Shown: positions 1-8,497, counted from the stretch's first letter. The stretch: 64,000 bases of DNA from Erysipelotrichaceae bacterium (GCA_017404205.1 JAFRCV010000006.1:1-64000); one strand, 5' to 3'. Numbers and translations are program-made. Notes: generated by a model not told the origin, from the letters alone.

Positions 1-189
1 GAAGGGATAAAGTCTTTTCTTTACTCAAAATCTTATACATAAATATAAAAACCTCCTGTAATTACTATACAAGAGACAAAAAAATGGGTGGTGACATTTT
101 CAAAAAATCAAAAGGTGACAAAATCAAAAAATCTTAACATAAGCGTTCATCATTATTCTAAAATATTCTATATGTGTTAAAATCAACAT

Positions 190-951
190 ATGAAGAAGTT
201 TTTATTGTTAATTTGCATGTTATTGGCTTTATGCTCATGTCAAAACAAGCCTAATAAAGAAATTACAATTGAGCCCCATAAAGACAAGCAAGAAGAAATA
301 ACAGAAGTTGATGAAGCAAGATTAGAAGAATATAAAGTTCTTAATGCGGCATTTGATGAAAACTATCATATTACACATGATTTTCGTGGGTTTATTAAAG
401 TTGGTAATTTAGTAGATTTGCCATTTGTTCAAGGAAAGAGCAATGATACTTATTTAAGAAAAGACTGGTATACCATGAATTATGATGAAGAAGGTAGCAT
501 CTTTCTTGATTCAAATAACTATTTAGATGATCAAAATCTAATTATTTATGGGCATTATGTTTATCATTCGTATGAACCAAGTGGTACTCATAAATTTACA
601 CCATTAGAAAAATTAATTGATGAAAAGAATTATGAAGATAACAAATATATTACACTCCAATTAGAAAGCGAAATTCGAACTTACGAAATAGGCATTGTCT
701 TTTATATTGATACATATGTAGAAGATGGTGTTCGTTACACATATCCTGGCTATGTTTATTATTATCCTAATTATCCTGATGATTATTTTGATGAATATAT
801 TAAGAACGCATATGATGCAGCATTCTATGACACAGGTGTTGAAATCACCAAGGAAGATAAATTGTTGACTCTTCAAACATGTGTAGAAGGAAAAGAAAAT
901 TTAAGGGAAATAATTGTCGCAAAACAAATTGGCATAGAAAGAACAAGGTAA
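190..951 (+). CDS. Lipoprotein-anchored class B-like sortase
   Basis: This 253-residue protein looks like a sortase B-type transpeptidase. The fold region runs from about residue 65 (DFRGFIKVGNLVDLPFVQG) to the end. The catalytic triad candidates are His122 (IIYGHYVY), Cys231 in the TLQTC motif and Arg239. The N terminus is a lipoprotein signal peptide with lipobox L-C-S-C, so Cys17 would be lipidated; sortases normally use a transmembrane anchor, so this is unusual. No ribosome binding site precedes the ATG. A TAAAAT -10 box lies at 178-183, six bases upstream, which suggests a leaderless mRNA. The stop codon lies five bases before gdhA, so the two may be co-transcribed. The substrate is unknown, and no sorting-signal protein was noticed in the window. 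The sortase call is good; class B is inferred. Confidence 0.75.
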   Translation: MKKFLLLICMLLALCSCQNKPNKEITIEPHKDKQEEITEVDEARLEEYKVLNAAFDENYHITHDFRGFIKVGNLVDLPFVQGKSNDTYLRKDWYTMNYDEEGSIFLDSNNYLDDQNLIIYGHYVYHSYEPSGTHKFTPLEKLIDEKNYEDNKYITLQLESEIRTYEIGIVFYIDTYVEDGVRYTYPGYVYYYPNYPDDYFDEYIKNAYDAAFYDTGVEITKEDKLLTLQTCVEGKENLREIIVAKQIGIERTR

Positions 952-955
952 GTTT

Positions 956-2293
956 ATGTATATTGAAAGAGTATTAGAAGAAACAAGTAGAAGAAATCCT
1001 CATGAAGATTATTTTTTACAATCTGTAAAGAAATTTCTAGATTCTGTTAGACCGGTTATTGATGCTCATCCAGAATATGAAGCAAACGCTTTACTTGAAA
1101 GACTAGTTGAACCAGAAAGAGTATTTCAATTTAGAGTGCCATGGCTTGGTGATGATGGAAAAGTGCATGTCAATAAAGGCTATCGTGTACAATTCAATAG
1201 TGCTATTGGCCCATATAAAGGTGGCCTACGTTTTTCTAGCTCAGTCAACCTCGATGTACTAAAATTTTTAGGCTTTGAACAAACTTTTAAAAACGCACTT
1301 ACTACTTTACCAATTGGCGGTGCTAAAGGCGGTTGTGACTTTGATCCTCATGGCAAAAGTGATAATGAAATCATGCGTTTTTGTCAATCATATATGACTG
1401 AACTATATCGTTATATTGGACCATCTTTGGATATTCCAGCTGGTGATATAGGGGTGTCAGAAAAAGAAATAGCTTATTTATTTGGCCAATATAAGCGTAT
1501 TAAAGGTGTCTATGAAAATGGCGTAATTACAGGCAAAGGAATTAATTATGGTGGCTCATTAATTAGACCTGAAGCAGCGGGTTATGGTGTTTTATATTAT
1601 GCAAGAGAAGTATTAAATCATCAAAAAGATGTAATTCAAGGCAAAACATTTGTTTTATCTGGATATGGAAATGTGACTTGGGGATGTATTAAGAAAATTA
1701 ATGAATTAGGTGGCAAAGTCATTTCCATTTCAGGACACAATGGTTATGTTTATGATCCAGATGGCATATGTGGCGATAAAGTTAATTATTTATTAGAACT
1801 TAGAGCTAATAAAAATAGAGATGTTAAGATGTACGCTGATAAATATGGATGCAAGTTTTTTGAAGGAAGAAAACCTTGGGAGCTTAAAGGCGACATTTAT
1901 ATTCCATGTGCTACCCAAAATGAAATAGATGTATCTGAAGCTAAGATGATAGTTGAAGGTGGTTGCAAATACTATTTTGAAGGTGCAAATATGCCAGCAA
2001 CCAACGAAGCCATTGAATATTTACAACAAAATGGTGTAATTGTTGGACCTGCCAAAGCCGCTAATGCAGGAGGCGTTGCGGTATCGGCACTTGAAATGTC
2101 ACAAAATAGCATCCGCTATTCATGGACTAAGGAAGAAGTTGACAACAAGCTTCAAGAAATAATGAAAAAGATTCATGATGAATCTGTTGAAGCTGCTGAA
2201 AGATATAATCTTGGATATGATTTAGTTAAAGGTGCAAATATTGCAGCGTTTGAAAAAGTTGCGAAAACTATGATTTCTGAGGGAGTAATTTAA
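956..2293 (+). CDS. gdhA: NADP-type glutamate dehydrogenase
   Basis: The 445-residue product matches the hexameric glutamate dehydrogenases that interconvert 2-oxoglutarate plus ammonia and glutamate. Substrate-binding motifs are visible (YKGGLRF with Lys88, and PIGGAKGGCDFDP with Lys124). They are followed by a Rossmann domain with GYGNVTWG near residue 237. Length is typical for the small (about 450-residue) bacterial class, which generally uses NADP(H). The start follows the sortase stop closely, and the purine-rich AAGGTAAG overlapping that stop can serve as ribosome binding site. A hairpin terminator follows immediately. It is the main visible ammonia-assimilation gene of the window. Confidence 0.93.
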   Translation: MYIERVLEETSRRNPHEDYFLQSVKKFLDSVRPVIDAHPEYEANALLERLVEPERVFQFRVPWLGDDGKVHVNKGYRVQFNSAIGPYKGGLRFSSSVNLDVLKFLGFEQTFKNALTTLPIGGAKGGCDFDPHGKSDNEIMRFCQSYMTELYRYIGPSLDIPAGDIGVSEKEIAYLFGQYKRIKGVYENGVITGKGINYGGSLIRPEAAGYGVLYYAREVLNHQKDVIQGKTFVLSGYGNVTWGCIKKINELGGKVISISGHNGYVYDPDGICGDKVNYLLELRANKNRDVKMYADKYGCKFFEGRKPWELKGDIYIPCATQNEIDVSEAKMIVEGGCKYYFEGANMPATNEAIEYLQQNGVIVGPAKAANAGGVAVSALEMSQNSIRYSWTKEEVDNKLQEIMKKIHDESVEAAERYNLGYDLVKGANIAAFEKVAKTMISEGVI

Positions 2294-2296
2294 AAA

Positions 2297-2341
2297 GTGA
2301 ACCTCCCACAAGTCTTTAGCTTATGGTAGATTCACATTTTT
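2297..2341 (+). terminator. Intrinsic terminator after gdhA
   Basis: GTGAA (2297-2301) pairs with TTCAC (2331-2335), with a second inner pairing of CCA-AAG with CTT-TGG. A run of T residues follows. It closes the sortase-gdhA unit and ends at the stop codon of the convergent cysE. Confidence 0.65.
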
Positions 2342-3105
2342 TAAATACCACCAGATATATTTTTAATTTTAGAATTAGCTGGAATTGATTTATCAATCCA
2401 TGCGTTAGATCCGATTGTTGAATTATCACCAATATAAGTATCACCACCAAGTATTGAAGCGTTTGCGTAAATAATAACATTATTACCAACGCTTGGATGT
2501 CTTTTATAATTCCTTAATAATCGTCCAGCATCATCTTTTAGAAAACTTCTTGTGCCAAGCGTTACGCCTTGATATAGACGCACATTATCACCAACTTCAG
2601 CTGTCTCACCAATAACGACACCTGTTCCATGATCTATACAAAATGCTTCACCAATCTTAGCTCCAGGATGTATATCAATACCAGTTTTAAAATGAGCGTG
2701 TTCTGCAATTATTCTTGCGACAACAAAATATTTAAGTTTATAAAATTCATGGGCAATACGATGGGCGATAGTCGCATAAAAACCAGGATAAGTTGTTATT
2801 ATTTCTTCGTAGGATGTTGCGGCTGGATCACCATCATATGTAGCTTTTAAGTCTTTATTCAATAATGAAAAAATAGTTGGTAGTTTATTTAAGAAAGAAG
2901 TGACATCTTCTTTTTTTATTTTTTCATCTAAGATGTTTTCGATTTCATTTATTTTATCTATATTCTTCTCATATTTTGTTTTATAAACTTCTGGATAAAA
3001 TAAACTAAGTATTAATGTGAAAACAGATAGGACTTTATCTCTATCAATACTATTGCCTAAATTTAATCTTTCATTTTCTATTTTTTCAATTATTAAATTA
3101 TGCAT
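2341..3105 (-). CDS. cysE: Serine O-acetyltransferase
   Basis: The product (254 residues from the chosen start) acetylates serine with acetyl-CoA to give O-acetylserine, the substrate of CysK. It has an N-terminal helical domain containing the DPAA sequence, followed by a left-handed beta-helix with hexapeptide repeats. Typical SAT motifs are GIDIHPGAKIG, IDHGTGVVIGETA and YQGVTLGT. An in-frame upstream start (3144) would give 13 extra residues, but the ATG at 3105 is preferred. It overlaps the cysK stop by eight bases, which indicates translational coupling. It is the second gene of the attenuator-controlled cysKE operon. A late unit of the helix includes a KRHP sequence typical of this family. 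Confidence 0.93.
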   Translation of the reverse strand: MHNLIIEKIENERLNLGNSIDRDKVLSVFTLILSLFYPEVYKTKYEKNIDKINEIENILDEKIKKEDVTSFLNKLPTIFSLLNKDLKATYDGDPAATSYEEIITTYPGFYATIAHRIAHEFYKLKYFVVARIIAEHAHFKTGIDIHPGAKIGEAFCIDHGTGVVIGETAEVGDNVRLYQGVTLGTRSFLKDDAGRLLRNYKRHPSVGNNVIIYANASILGGDTYIGDNSTIGSNAWIDKSIPANSKIKNISGGI

Positions 3106-4036
3106 TTTCTTCACCAAATAATGCTGTTGATAGATAACGATCACCGGAATCAGGAAGAATCACAACAATATTCTTATCTTTATTTTCTGGTCTATTTGCG
3201 AGTTTAATTGCTGCTGATACTGCTGCACCAGCTGATATACCAACTAAAACACCTTCTTTTTTACCTACAAGAGCACCAGTAGTTAAAGCTTCTTCATTTT
3301 TGATACGAATTATTTCATCAATGATATTAATATCTAAAGTATTAGGTATGAAACCTGCACCAATGCCTTGAATTTTATGAGGACCAGCTTTATCACCAGA
3401 TAAGACAGCTGATGAATCAGGCTCAACTGCCACAACTTTAATATTAGGATTTTTTTCTTTTAAATATTTTCCAACGCCTGTTATTGTACCCCCAGTGCCC
3501 ACACCAGCTACTAAGATATCTACTTTTCCATCAGTGTCACTCCATATTTCCTTAGCAGTAGTTAAATAGTGAGCTCTAGGATTTGCGGGATTATCAAATT
3601 GACTAGGAATAAAACTATTTGGAATTTGGGCAGCTAATTCTTTTGCCTTAGCGATAGCACCCTTCATGCCTTCGCTGCCATTTGATAAAACAATTTCTGC
3701 ACCATATGCCTTAATAAGTTTTCTTCTTTCAATTGAAAATGTTTCGGGCATGACAATTATTACACGATAACCTTTAGCAGTTCCTACCGATGCTAAACCA
3801 ATTCCTGTATTACCACTTGTGGGTTCAATAATTGTTGAACCATCTTTTAAAATGCCTTTTTCTTCTGCATCTTCAATCATTGCCTTTGCTATGCGATCTT
3901 TAACAGAGCCTGTTAAATTTAAATATTCAAGTTTTCCTAGTAATTTAGCTTTTAAATTAAATTCTTTTTCTAAATGACTTAGTTCCAATAATGGAGTATT
4001 ACCAATAAGTTCAAGACTACTTCTTTTAATGTTCAT
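3098..4036 (-). CDS. cysK: Cysteine synthase A (O-acetylserine sulfhydrylase)
   Basis: This 312-residue PLP enzyme makes cysteine from O-acetylserine and sulfide. The PLP lysine is Lys46 in TGSVKDRIA. The substrate loop TSGNTG is at residues 73-78, and a glycine-rich phosphate-binding loop (GVGTGGTITG) lies mid-protein. Length is normal. A clear AGAGGAAAA ribosome binding site precedes the ATG. It is the first enzyme gene after a long leader that encodes a short peptide with four consecutive Cys codons followed by a terminator, so expression is probably controlled by cysteine supply. Confidence 0.95.
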   Translation of the reverse strand: MNIKRSSLELIGNTPLLELSHLEKEFNLKAKLLGKLEYLNLTGSVKDRIAKAMIEDAEEKGILKDGSTIIEPTSGNTGIGLASVGTAKGYRVIIVMPETFSIERRKLIKAYGAEIVLSNGSEGMKGAIAKAKELAAQIPNSFIPSQFDNPANPRAHYLTTAKEIWSDTDGKVDILVAGVGTGGTITGVGKYLKEKNPNIKVVAVEPDSSAVLSGDKAGPHKIQGIGAGFIPNTLDINIIDEIIRIKNEEALTTGALVGKKEGVLVGISAGAAVSAAIKLANRPENKDKNIVVILPDSGDRYLSTALFGEENA

Positions 4037-4063
4037 ATTTTCCTCTTTCTAAAATGATGTAAT

Positions 4064-4087
4064 AAAAAATCCGAGCACGCTCGGATT
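4064..4087 (-). terminator. Attenuator terminator in the cysKE leader
   Basis: On the minus strand AATCCGAGC and GCTCGGATT form a GC-rich hairpin followed by six T residues. It lies between the leader peptide and the cysK ribosome binding site, so it would stop transcription before cysK unless an alternative pairing prevents it. Confidence 0.85.
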
Positions 4088-4134
4088 ATTGCTACTAGTT
4101 TAATTTTACTTAAAAATCCTAGAAAACTAATCCG
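4082..4134 (-). promoter_or_regulatory. Putative antiterminator pairing of the cysKE attenuator
   Basis: CGGATTA at 4128-4134 (minus strand, inside the last codons of the leader peptide ORF) is complementary over seven bases to TAATCCG at 4082-4088, the upstream arm of the terminator. A ribosome stalled at the Cys codons would leave CGGATTA free to pair and disrupt the terminator. A ribosome that reads on to the stop codon would cover it. The pairing is seen in the sequence; the mechanism is inferred. Confidence 0.6.
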
Positions 4135-4187
4135 GGCTTATTATTAATCAAACTGCAACAACAACACATATTATTAAAATATTTCAT
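4119..4187 (-). CDS. Poly-cysteine leader peptide of the cysKE attenuator
   Basis: A 22-codon ORF begins MKYFNNMCCCC and ends KPGLVF. Cys codons occupy residues 8-11 (TGT TGT TGT TGC; plus-strand GCAACAACAACA at 4155-4166). It starts about 27 bases after the predicted transcription start, with GAGG upstream as a weak ribosome binding site. Its last codons overlap the predicted antiterminator arm. A terminator and then cysK follow. Four successive Cys codons in front of cysteine biosynthesis genes are very unlikely by chance, and the layout matches classical ribosome-mediated attenuation of amino-acid operons. The peptide itself probably has no other function. Confidence 0.8.
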   Translation of the reverse strand: MKYFNNMCCCCSLINNKPGLVF

Positions 4188-4220
4188 AGCTCAGATTCCT
4201 CTCATCATTTTCAAATTTAT

Positions 4221-4249
4221 TTTATATCTTTTATTTTAAGTTTCAACAA
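4221..4249 (-). promoter_or_regulatory. Promoter of the cysKE operon
   Basis: On the minus strand TTGTTG (4244-4249) and TATAAA (4221-4226) are separated by 17 bases. Transcription would start near 4214, upstream of the leader peptide ATG at 4187. Confidence 0.6.
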
Positions 4250-4256
4250 AAATAAT

Positions 4257-5186
4257 CTAATTATGTTTTCTTAAAGTATCTTCGACAATATTCCAGAAAG
4301 CATCTAAATCAAGACTCAAACCAATAGTAGCGTTAGCTTTTTTATGATAGCGATTATTAAAATCACAAAGTGTTCTACCATAACTTGGCCCATAAATATT
4401 TGTATCTACTTCAACAAACATATCTTTTGTTTTATATATTTCAGGAGCAATTAAATATGTTACCGCAGTTACATCATGTACAGGTCCAGCTTCAAGACCA
4501 TTTACAGCTTGTGATTTAAATGTAAAACGCATAATATCACCAAATAATTTACCAGCCTTATTACCAAGAGCTTCCATTCTTTCAATTATTTGCATATTAG
4601 CTAAAACGGTATTTGTTAAGTCTAAGCCCATCATGGTGATTTTTACACCGCTTGAGAAAACTATTTGTGCAGCCTCAGGATCAGCATAGATATTGAATTC
4701 AGCAGCAGGTGTAGCATTTCCTAAATTAATAGCGCCACCCATTAAAACGATTTCTTGAATTTTATCGACAATTCTTGGCTCAAGCCTTATAGCCATAGCA
4801 ATATTTGTGAGTGGTCCAACAGGAACAAGTGTAATGTCACCATCACTATTCATTAATGTTTCAATTAAATATAAAACAGCATGTTTATCTTCTGCTTTCT
4901 TATTACATGGGCCAAAGACCGGGCCATCAAGTCCACTTTCGCCATGAACATCATCAGCTACATATTGTTTTCTAACAAGCGGTAAACTCATTCCTGCATA
5001 TACAGGTACATCAAGTCCTAAATGATCACATACATTTAAAGTATTTTTCAATGTTTTAGGAAGTGTTTGATTTCCAGCTACAACAGTTACACCCAATAAA
5101 TCAATATTTGGATGTTTTGAAGCAACCATTAACGCAATAGCGTCATCATGTCCAGTATCACAATCAAGAATCATTTTTCTTTTCAT
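4257..5186 (-). CDS. Inosine-uridine preferring nucleoside hydrolase (RihB-like)
   Basis: The 309-residue product belongs to the IU nucleoside hydrolases, which release ribose from nucleosides. The N-terminal Ca2+/ribose-binding motif DCDTGHDDA starts at residue 8. [10 protein letters not shown] and LMGGA motifs follow, with the catalytic-side His near [10 protein letters not shown]. Length is standard for the family. It is divergent from a Crp/YeiL-type regulator across a 22-bp palindrome. In Escherichia coli yeiL likewise lies beside a nucleoside hydrolase gene (rihB), so the pair probably forms a regulated nucleoside salvage unit. Exact substrate preference cannot be read from sequence. 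Confidence 0.9.
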   Translation of the reverse strand: MKRKMILDCDTGHDDAIALMVASKHPNIDLLGVTVVAGNQTLPKTLKNTLNVCDHLGLDVPVYAGMSLPLVRKQYVADDVHGESGLDGPVFGPCNKKAEDKHAVLYLIETLMNSDGDITLVPVGPLTNIAMAIRLEPRIVDKIQEIVLMGGAINLGNATPAAEFNIYADPEAAQIVFSSGVKITMMGLDLTNTVLANMQIIERMEALGNKAGKLFGDIMRFTFKSQAVNGLEAGPVHDVTAVTYLIAPEIYKTKDMFVEVDTNIYGPSYGRTLCDFNNRYHKKANATIGLSLDLDAFWNIVEDTLRKHN

Positions 5187-5233
5187 TTTTATGTCCCTCT
5201 TTCATTTAAATCATAGTATTATTTAATTAAGAA

Positions 5234-5255
5234 AAATAGGATATATATCCTATTT
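5234..5255. promoter_or_regulatory. 22-bp perfect palindrome between nucleoside hydrolase and YeiL-like regulator
   Basis: AAATAGG and CCTATTT flank a central ATATATAT to give a perfect 22-bp inverted repeat. It ends eight bases before the regulator start codon and lies 48 bases upstream of the nucleoside hydrolase start. Crp-family dimers bind such symmetric sites, so it is probably the operator of the neighbouring regulator, possibly for both genes. Confidence 0.6.
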
Positions 5256-5262
5256 CATAAAT

Positions 5263-5934
5263 ATGCAGAAAATACACGATAAAAAACTAATTCAAAAATA
5301 TTTAAAACATCCAGTATATAAAAAATATTTCTCTGATCATTTTGATGATGATGTTTATTTAGTTGAAACTAAAGCAAATGAAACATTGATATATCAAGGT
5401 GATGAATCTACAACATTATATTTTTTAGTTGAAGGAAGATGTCGTGTTACAGCGATTAATGGAAATGGAAAGTTATTTGTGATTAATGCAATTGAAGCAC
5501 CTGATCTTGTGGGAGAAATTGAATTAATAAGTGAAGATGACTCTTTTAGTGTAGAGACAATTGAAAAGTCAAAATTGCTAGCTTTGCCATATGAAAAATG
5601 TAAAAAGAGATTATTAAATAATGCTAATTTCTTATTAAGTCTTTGTGAATTATTAATTGAAAAAGAAAGAAGACATGCAATTAAACTCACTCAGGTTAAT
5701 TCTTTTCCCCTTGAAAATAGACTTGCTGAATTTCTATTAGACAATCAAATCAATAATGAAATTAATTTAAAGAAGACAATTATTGCTGAAAGCTTAGGCG
5801 TATCATATCGTCATTTAGAAAAAGTTATGAATGATTTTGTCATTAATAAAATATTAAAGAAAGATAAATTTGTTTATACAATCATCAATAAAAAGAAGCT
5901 TATTGATTTAGCTTCTGTTTTAGATATTTTTTAA
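5263..5934 (+). CDS. Crp/Fnr-family transcriptional regulator, YeiL-like
   Basis: The 223-residue protein has an N-terminal cyclic-nucleotide-binding-like beta-roll (about residues 30-115, with YFLVEGRCRV and DLVGEIELIS). It has a C-terminal winged helix (about residues 165-210, IIAESLGVSYRHLEKVMNDF). No canonical Shine-Dalgarno sequence precedes the ATG. Divergent placement beside a nucleoside hydrolase copies the yeiL/rihB arrangement of enterobacteria, which supports a role in controlling nucleoside use. The effector is unknown. The last four bases overlap the convergent NAD(P)HX dehydratase gene. Confidence 0.8.
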   Translation: MQKIHDKKLIQKYLKHPVYKKYFSDHFDDDVYLVETKANETLIYQGDESTTLYFLVEGRCRVTAINGNGKLFVINAIEAPDLVGEIELISEDDSFSVETIEKSKLLALPYEKCKKRLLNNANFLLSLCELLIEKERRHAIKLTQVNSFPLENRLAEFLLDNQINNEINLKKTIIAESLGVSYRHLEKVMNDFVINKILKKDKFVYTIINKKKLIDLASVLDIF

Positions 5935-6764
5935 TTATTCATAAAGAATTGATTTGCCAAAAATTGATAAATGCTTAAATCAAATACTTCTTTTGAATAA
6001 TACTTTAATGCGTTATCAGCTAAGTGACCATGTAGCCATACCGCATCAATACAAGCATCATAATAATTATCATACAAAGCACATAAACCAGTAATCATAC
6101 CAGTCAATATATCACCAGAACCAGCTCTAGCCAATATAGAATTACCACTATCATTTTTATAAAGGTTTCCATTATTATCAATAACTAAAGTGTGCGGTCC
6201 TTTAAGAATTAAAATTACATTATTTCTTTTTGCATAATTGATGGCAATTTCTTCTTTATTATTTTCAATTTCTTCCTTTGATAGTTTAGTTAAGCGCATA
6301 AATTCGCCTAAATGCGGTGTAAGAATAATATTGTCATTTAGTTTTAATAAATTATTATGATTGCTTATGATATTTAAACCTTCAGCATCAATTATTAAAG
6401 GAACTCTAGCTTCTTTTAATAATAATTCTAAATATTTTTCTTTATCTATAAGATTGCTTAGACCAGAGCCAAAGGCAATAGCTTTAGCCTTTTTAAAAGC
6501 ATCTAAATCAATAAATGAATTATCATCAAAAACATTTGGATGATAAATTGCACCAATTTGATTAGACGCAACTATTGGATAGATATCTTTTGGTAAATAG
6601 ACATCAATATAACTGCTGCCAACAGAATTTGCCCCAATAATATTAAAGATACATGATCCAGCCATTCCATAAGATCCGCCAATTATTAATATCCTTCCAT
6701 TATCAAACTTATTTGAATCATCTTTTCTTTTAGGATAATGTTTAAAAAATGTTTCCTTGTTCAC
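5931..6764 (-). CDS. nnrD: ADP/ATP-dependent NAD(P)H-hydrate dehydratase
   Basis: The 277-residue product is the C-terminal (YjeF_C/carbohydrate kinase-like) half of the NAD(P)HX repair system. It uses a nucleotide to dehydrate damaged NAD(P)H hydrates. Signatures are ILIIGGSYGMAGS near the N terminus, ILTPHLGEFMRL, and the C-terminal ILARAGSGDILTGMI nucleotide/substrate motif. The usual epimerase half is absent. Translation begins with GTG at 6764. A TATTAT box lies six bases upstream (6771-6776) with no ribosome binding site, pointing to a leaderless transcript. Confidence 0.9.
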   Translation of the reverse strand: MNKETFFKHYPKRKDDSNKFDNGRILIIGGSYGMAGSCIFNIIGANSVGSSYIDVYLPKDIYPIVASNQIGAIYHPNVFDDNSFIDLDAFKKAKAIAFGSGLSNLIDKEKYLELLLKEARVPLIIDAEGLNIISNHNNLLKLNDNIILTPHLGEFMRLTKLSKEEIENNKEEIAINYAKRNNVILILKGPHTLVIDNNGNLYKNDSGNSILARAGSGDILTGMITGLCALYDNYYDACIDAVWLHGHLADNALKYYSKEVFDLSIYQFLANQFFMNN

Positions 6765-6849
6765 ATATTAATAATAACAATAAAATATGCGAAAATAAAA
6801 ATGTGACCAAAACACTTAAATGGTTAGTAGATTATTGAAAGGAGGAGCC

Positions 6850-7410
6850 ATGGAAGATTTAGAAATTGTTGAATTATACTGGCAAAGAAATGAAGAGGCA
6901 ATTAAAGAAACTTCTAAAAAATATGGAAATTATTGTTATACAATTGCCAACAATATTCTATACAACAATGAAGATGCTCAAGAATGTGTCAATGATACAT
7001 ATTTAGGAGCGTGGAATGCAATACCACCACATCATCCAAATGTTTTATCAACATTTTTAGGTAAGATTACACGTCGTCTATCTTTAAATAAATGGCGTGA
7101 GAAGAATGCTATTAAAAGGGGCAATGGTGAGGCTGCATTATCTTTTGATGAACTTGAAGAATGCATTCCAAGCAATTCTTCTATAAAAGAAGAGTTAGCT
7201 TTAAAAGAACTTAGTGAAGCAATTAATACATTTTTAGAAACATTAAAAGTTGATGAAAGAAAAGTATTTGTTTGTCGCTATTTTTATTTTGAAAGTATTG
7301 ATGAAATTGCTTTTAGATTTTCTTTTACTCCAAGTAAAGTAAAAATGATGTTAAAAAGAACAAGAGATAGATTAAAAGATTATTTAATTGGAAAGGGTGT
7401 TTTGGAATGA
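6850..7410 (+). CDS. ECF-like RNA polymerase sigma factor
   Basis: The 186-residue protein has a sigma-70 region 2 near residues 10-75 (ANNILYNNEDAQECVNDTYLGAWNAI) and a region 4 helix-turn-helix near 125-180 (VFVCRYFYFESIDEIAFRFSFTPSKVKMMLKRTRDRLKDYL). The ATG at 6850 is chosen because an AAAGGAGG ribosome binding site (6838-6845) precedes it. An in-frame ATG at 6820 has none. The ATGA overlap with the next membrane protein suggests a sigma/anti-sigma pair. Confidence 0.87.
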   Translation: MEDLEIVELYWQRNEEAIKETSKKYGNYCYTIANNILYNNEDAQECVNDTYLGAWNAIPPHHPNVLSTFLGKITRRLSLNKWREKNAIKRGNGEAALSFDELEECIPSNSSIKEELALKELSEAINTFLETLKVDERKVFVCRYFYFESIDEIAFRFSFTPSKVKMMLKRTRDRLKDYLIGKGVLE

Positions 7411-8381
7411 AGAGTGAAAAAATAATCGATGCTATTGGTGAAATAAAGGATGAATACATTGTCGAGGCTCATAATAAAAAAGAATTAAAGCCATTTAATA
7501 TTATGATGCTAGGAAAATTCGTAGTTGGAGCATTGGCTCTATGTTTAATAATTACGATAGTTCCTAATATACTAAGAGGTGGCAATGCTGGTGGCGATTA
7601 TTATAATAAGACGGCTAATTATGTTCAAGAAAGTTATTATGAAAATAGTAGCGATACATCTTATTATGATTTTGAAACCAAGGATTCATCAGCTAGAGAA
7701 AGTATTAATATAAATAAAAAATTAATTGTTACTGGTGATATGAATTTAGAAACGATGGATCTAGACAAAGCCTTAACTAATTTAAATGATGCAATTAATA
7801 ATAATGATGCTTATATACAAGATTCTTCAATTAATACTAGAGGTGTAAATCGCATCTATAATGCAACAATAAGGATTCCTGCTGATAATTATCAAAACTT
7901 TATTGGTGGCATAGGGAATGATGGCAATATCACTTATTATCATGAAAATACAAAGGATATTACAGATACATATAGCGATTTAGATGCAAAATTGACTTCA
8001 CTTAAAGCACAAGAAGAAAAAGTCTTAGAATTTTATAAAGAAGCAAAATCAATTGAAGATTTAATGTCTATTGAATCAAGATTAAGTGATATTCGTTATC
8101 AAATCGATTATATTGAAACACAACTAAAGAATTATGATTTATTAGTAGCTTATTCAACATTGAATATTACAATTACAGAAACAAAAGCATATACCGAAAC
8201 TAGCGAGAATTTCTTCACAAGACTGGGAAACAGTTTTGTGAACGGTTGGAATAGTTTTATAAATGAAGTTGGTGATTTTGTAATTGATGTTGTCTATAAT
8301 ATTTGGGTGATTATCATTGTTGTGCTAATAATCTTTGGTGCATATAAGGCTTATAAACATTTCCGAAATAAAAAGAAATAA
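7407..8381 (+). CDS. DUF4349 membrane protein, probable anti-sigma partner
   Basis: The 324-residue protein starts with a short cytoplasmic stretch (SEKIIDAIGEIKDEYIVEAH) of the kind found in membrane anti-sigma factors. A transmembrane helix lies at about 32-52. A long extracytoplasmic DUF4349-type domain with a coiled-coil segment follows (about 195-245, DLDAKLTSLKAQEEKVLEFY onward). A second transmembrane helix lies near 295-315. It overlaps the sigma factor gene by four bases. Domain order and coupling suggest it senses an envelope signal and holds the sigma factor. DUF4349 has no known biochemical function, so that role is inferred. Confidence 0.75.
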   Translation: MKSEKIIDAIGEIKDEYIVEAHNKKELKPFNIMMLGKFVVGALALCLIITIVPNILRGGNAGGDYYNKTANYVQESYYENSSDTSYYDFETKDSSARESININKKLIVTGDMNLETMDLDKALTNLNDAINNNDAYIQDSSINTRGVNRIYNATIRIPADNYQNFIGGIGNDGNITYYHENTKDITDTYSDLDAKLTSLKAQEEKVLEFYKEAKSIEDLMSIESRLSDIRYQIDYIETQLKNYDLLVAYSTLNITITETKAYTETSENFFTRLGNSFVNGWNSFINEVGDFVIDVVYNIWVIIIVVLIIFGAYKAYKHFRNKKK

Positions 8382-8411
8382 TCAAGATTCGAATTTTGTG
8401 AACAAAAGATA

Positions 8412-8449
8412 AAAACGACAAGGCATAAAATATGCCCTGTCGTTTTATT
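8412..8449 (+). terminator. Strong intrinsic terminator after the sigma/DUF4349 operon
   Basis: AAAACGACA-GGCATA pairs with TATGCC-TGTCGTTTT around an AAA loop, with one internal mismatch. Confidence 0.9.
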
Positions 8450-8497
8450 AATAAAGTAAGATAAACGCTTTTATTACTATCATGCTAAAATTGAATT

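Noticed and set aside
1-189. Gene in the first 189 bases
   Set aside because: No open frame of useful length is seen; only A/T-rich sequence and the -10 box of the sortase gene are recognised.
4064-4250. T-box riboswitch upstream of cysK
   Set aside because: The leader is too short and I see no T-box consensus (AGGGTGGNACCGCG-like) sequence; the poly-Cys ORF with terminator explains the region better.
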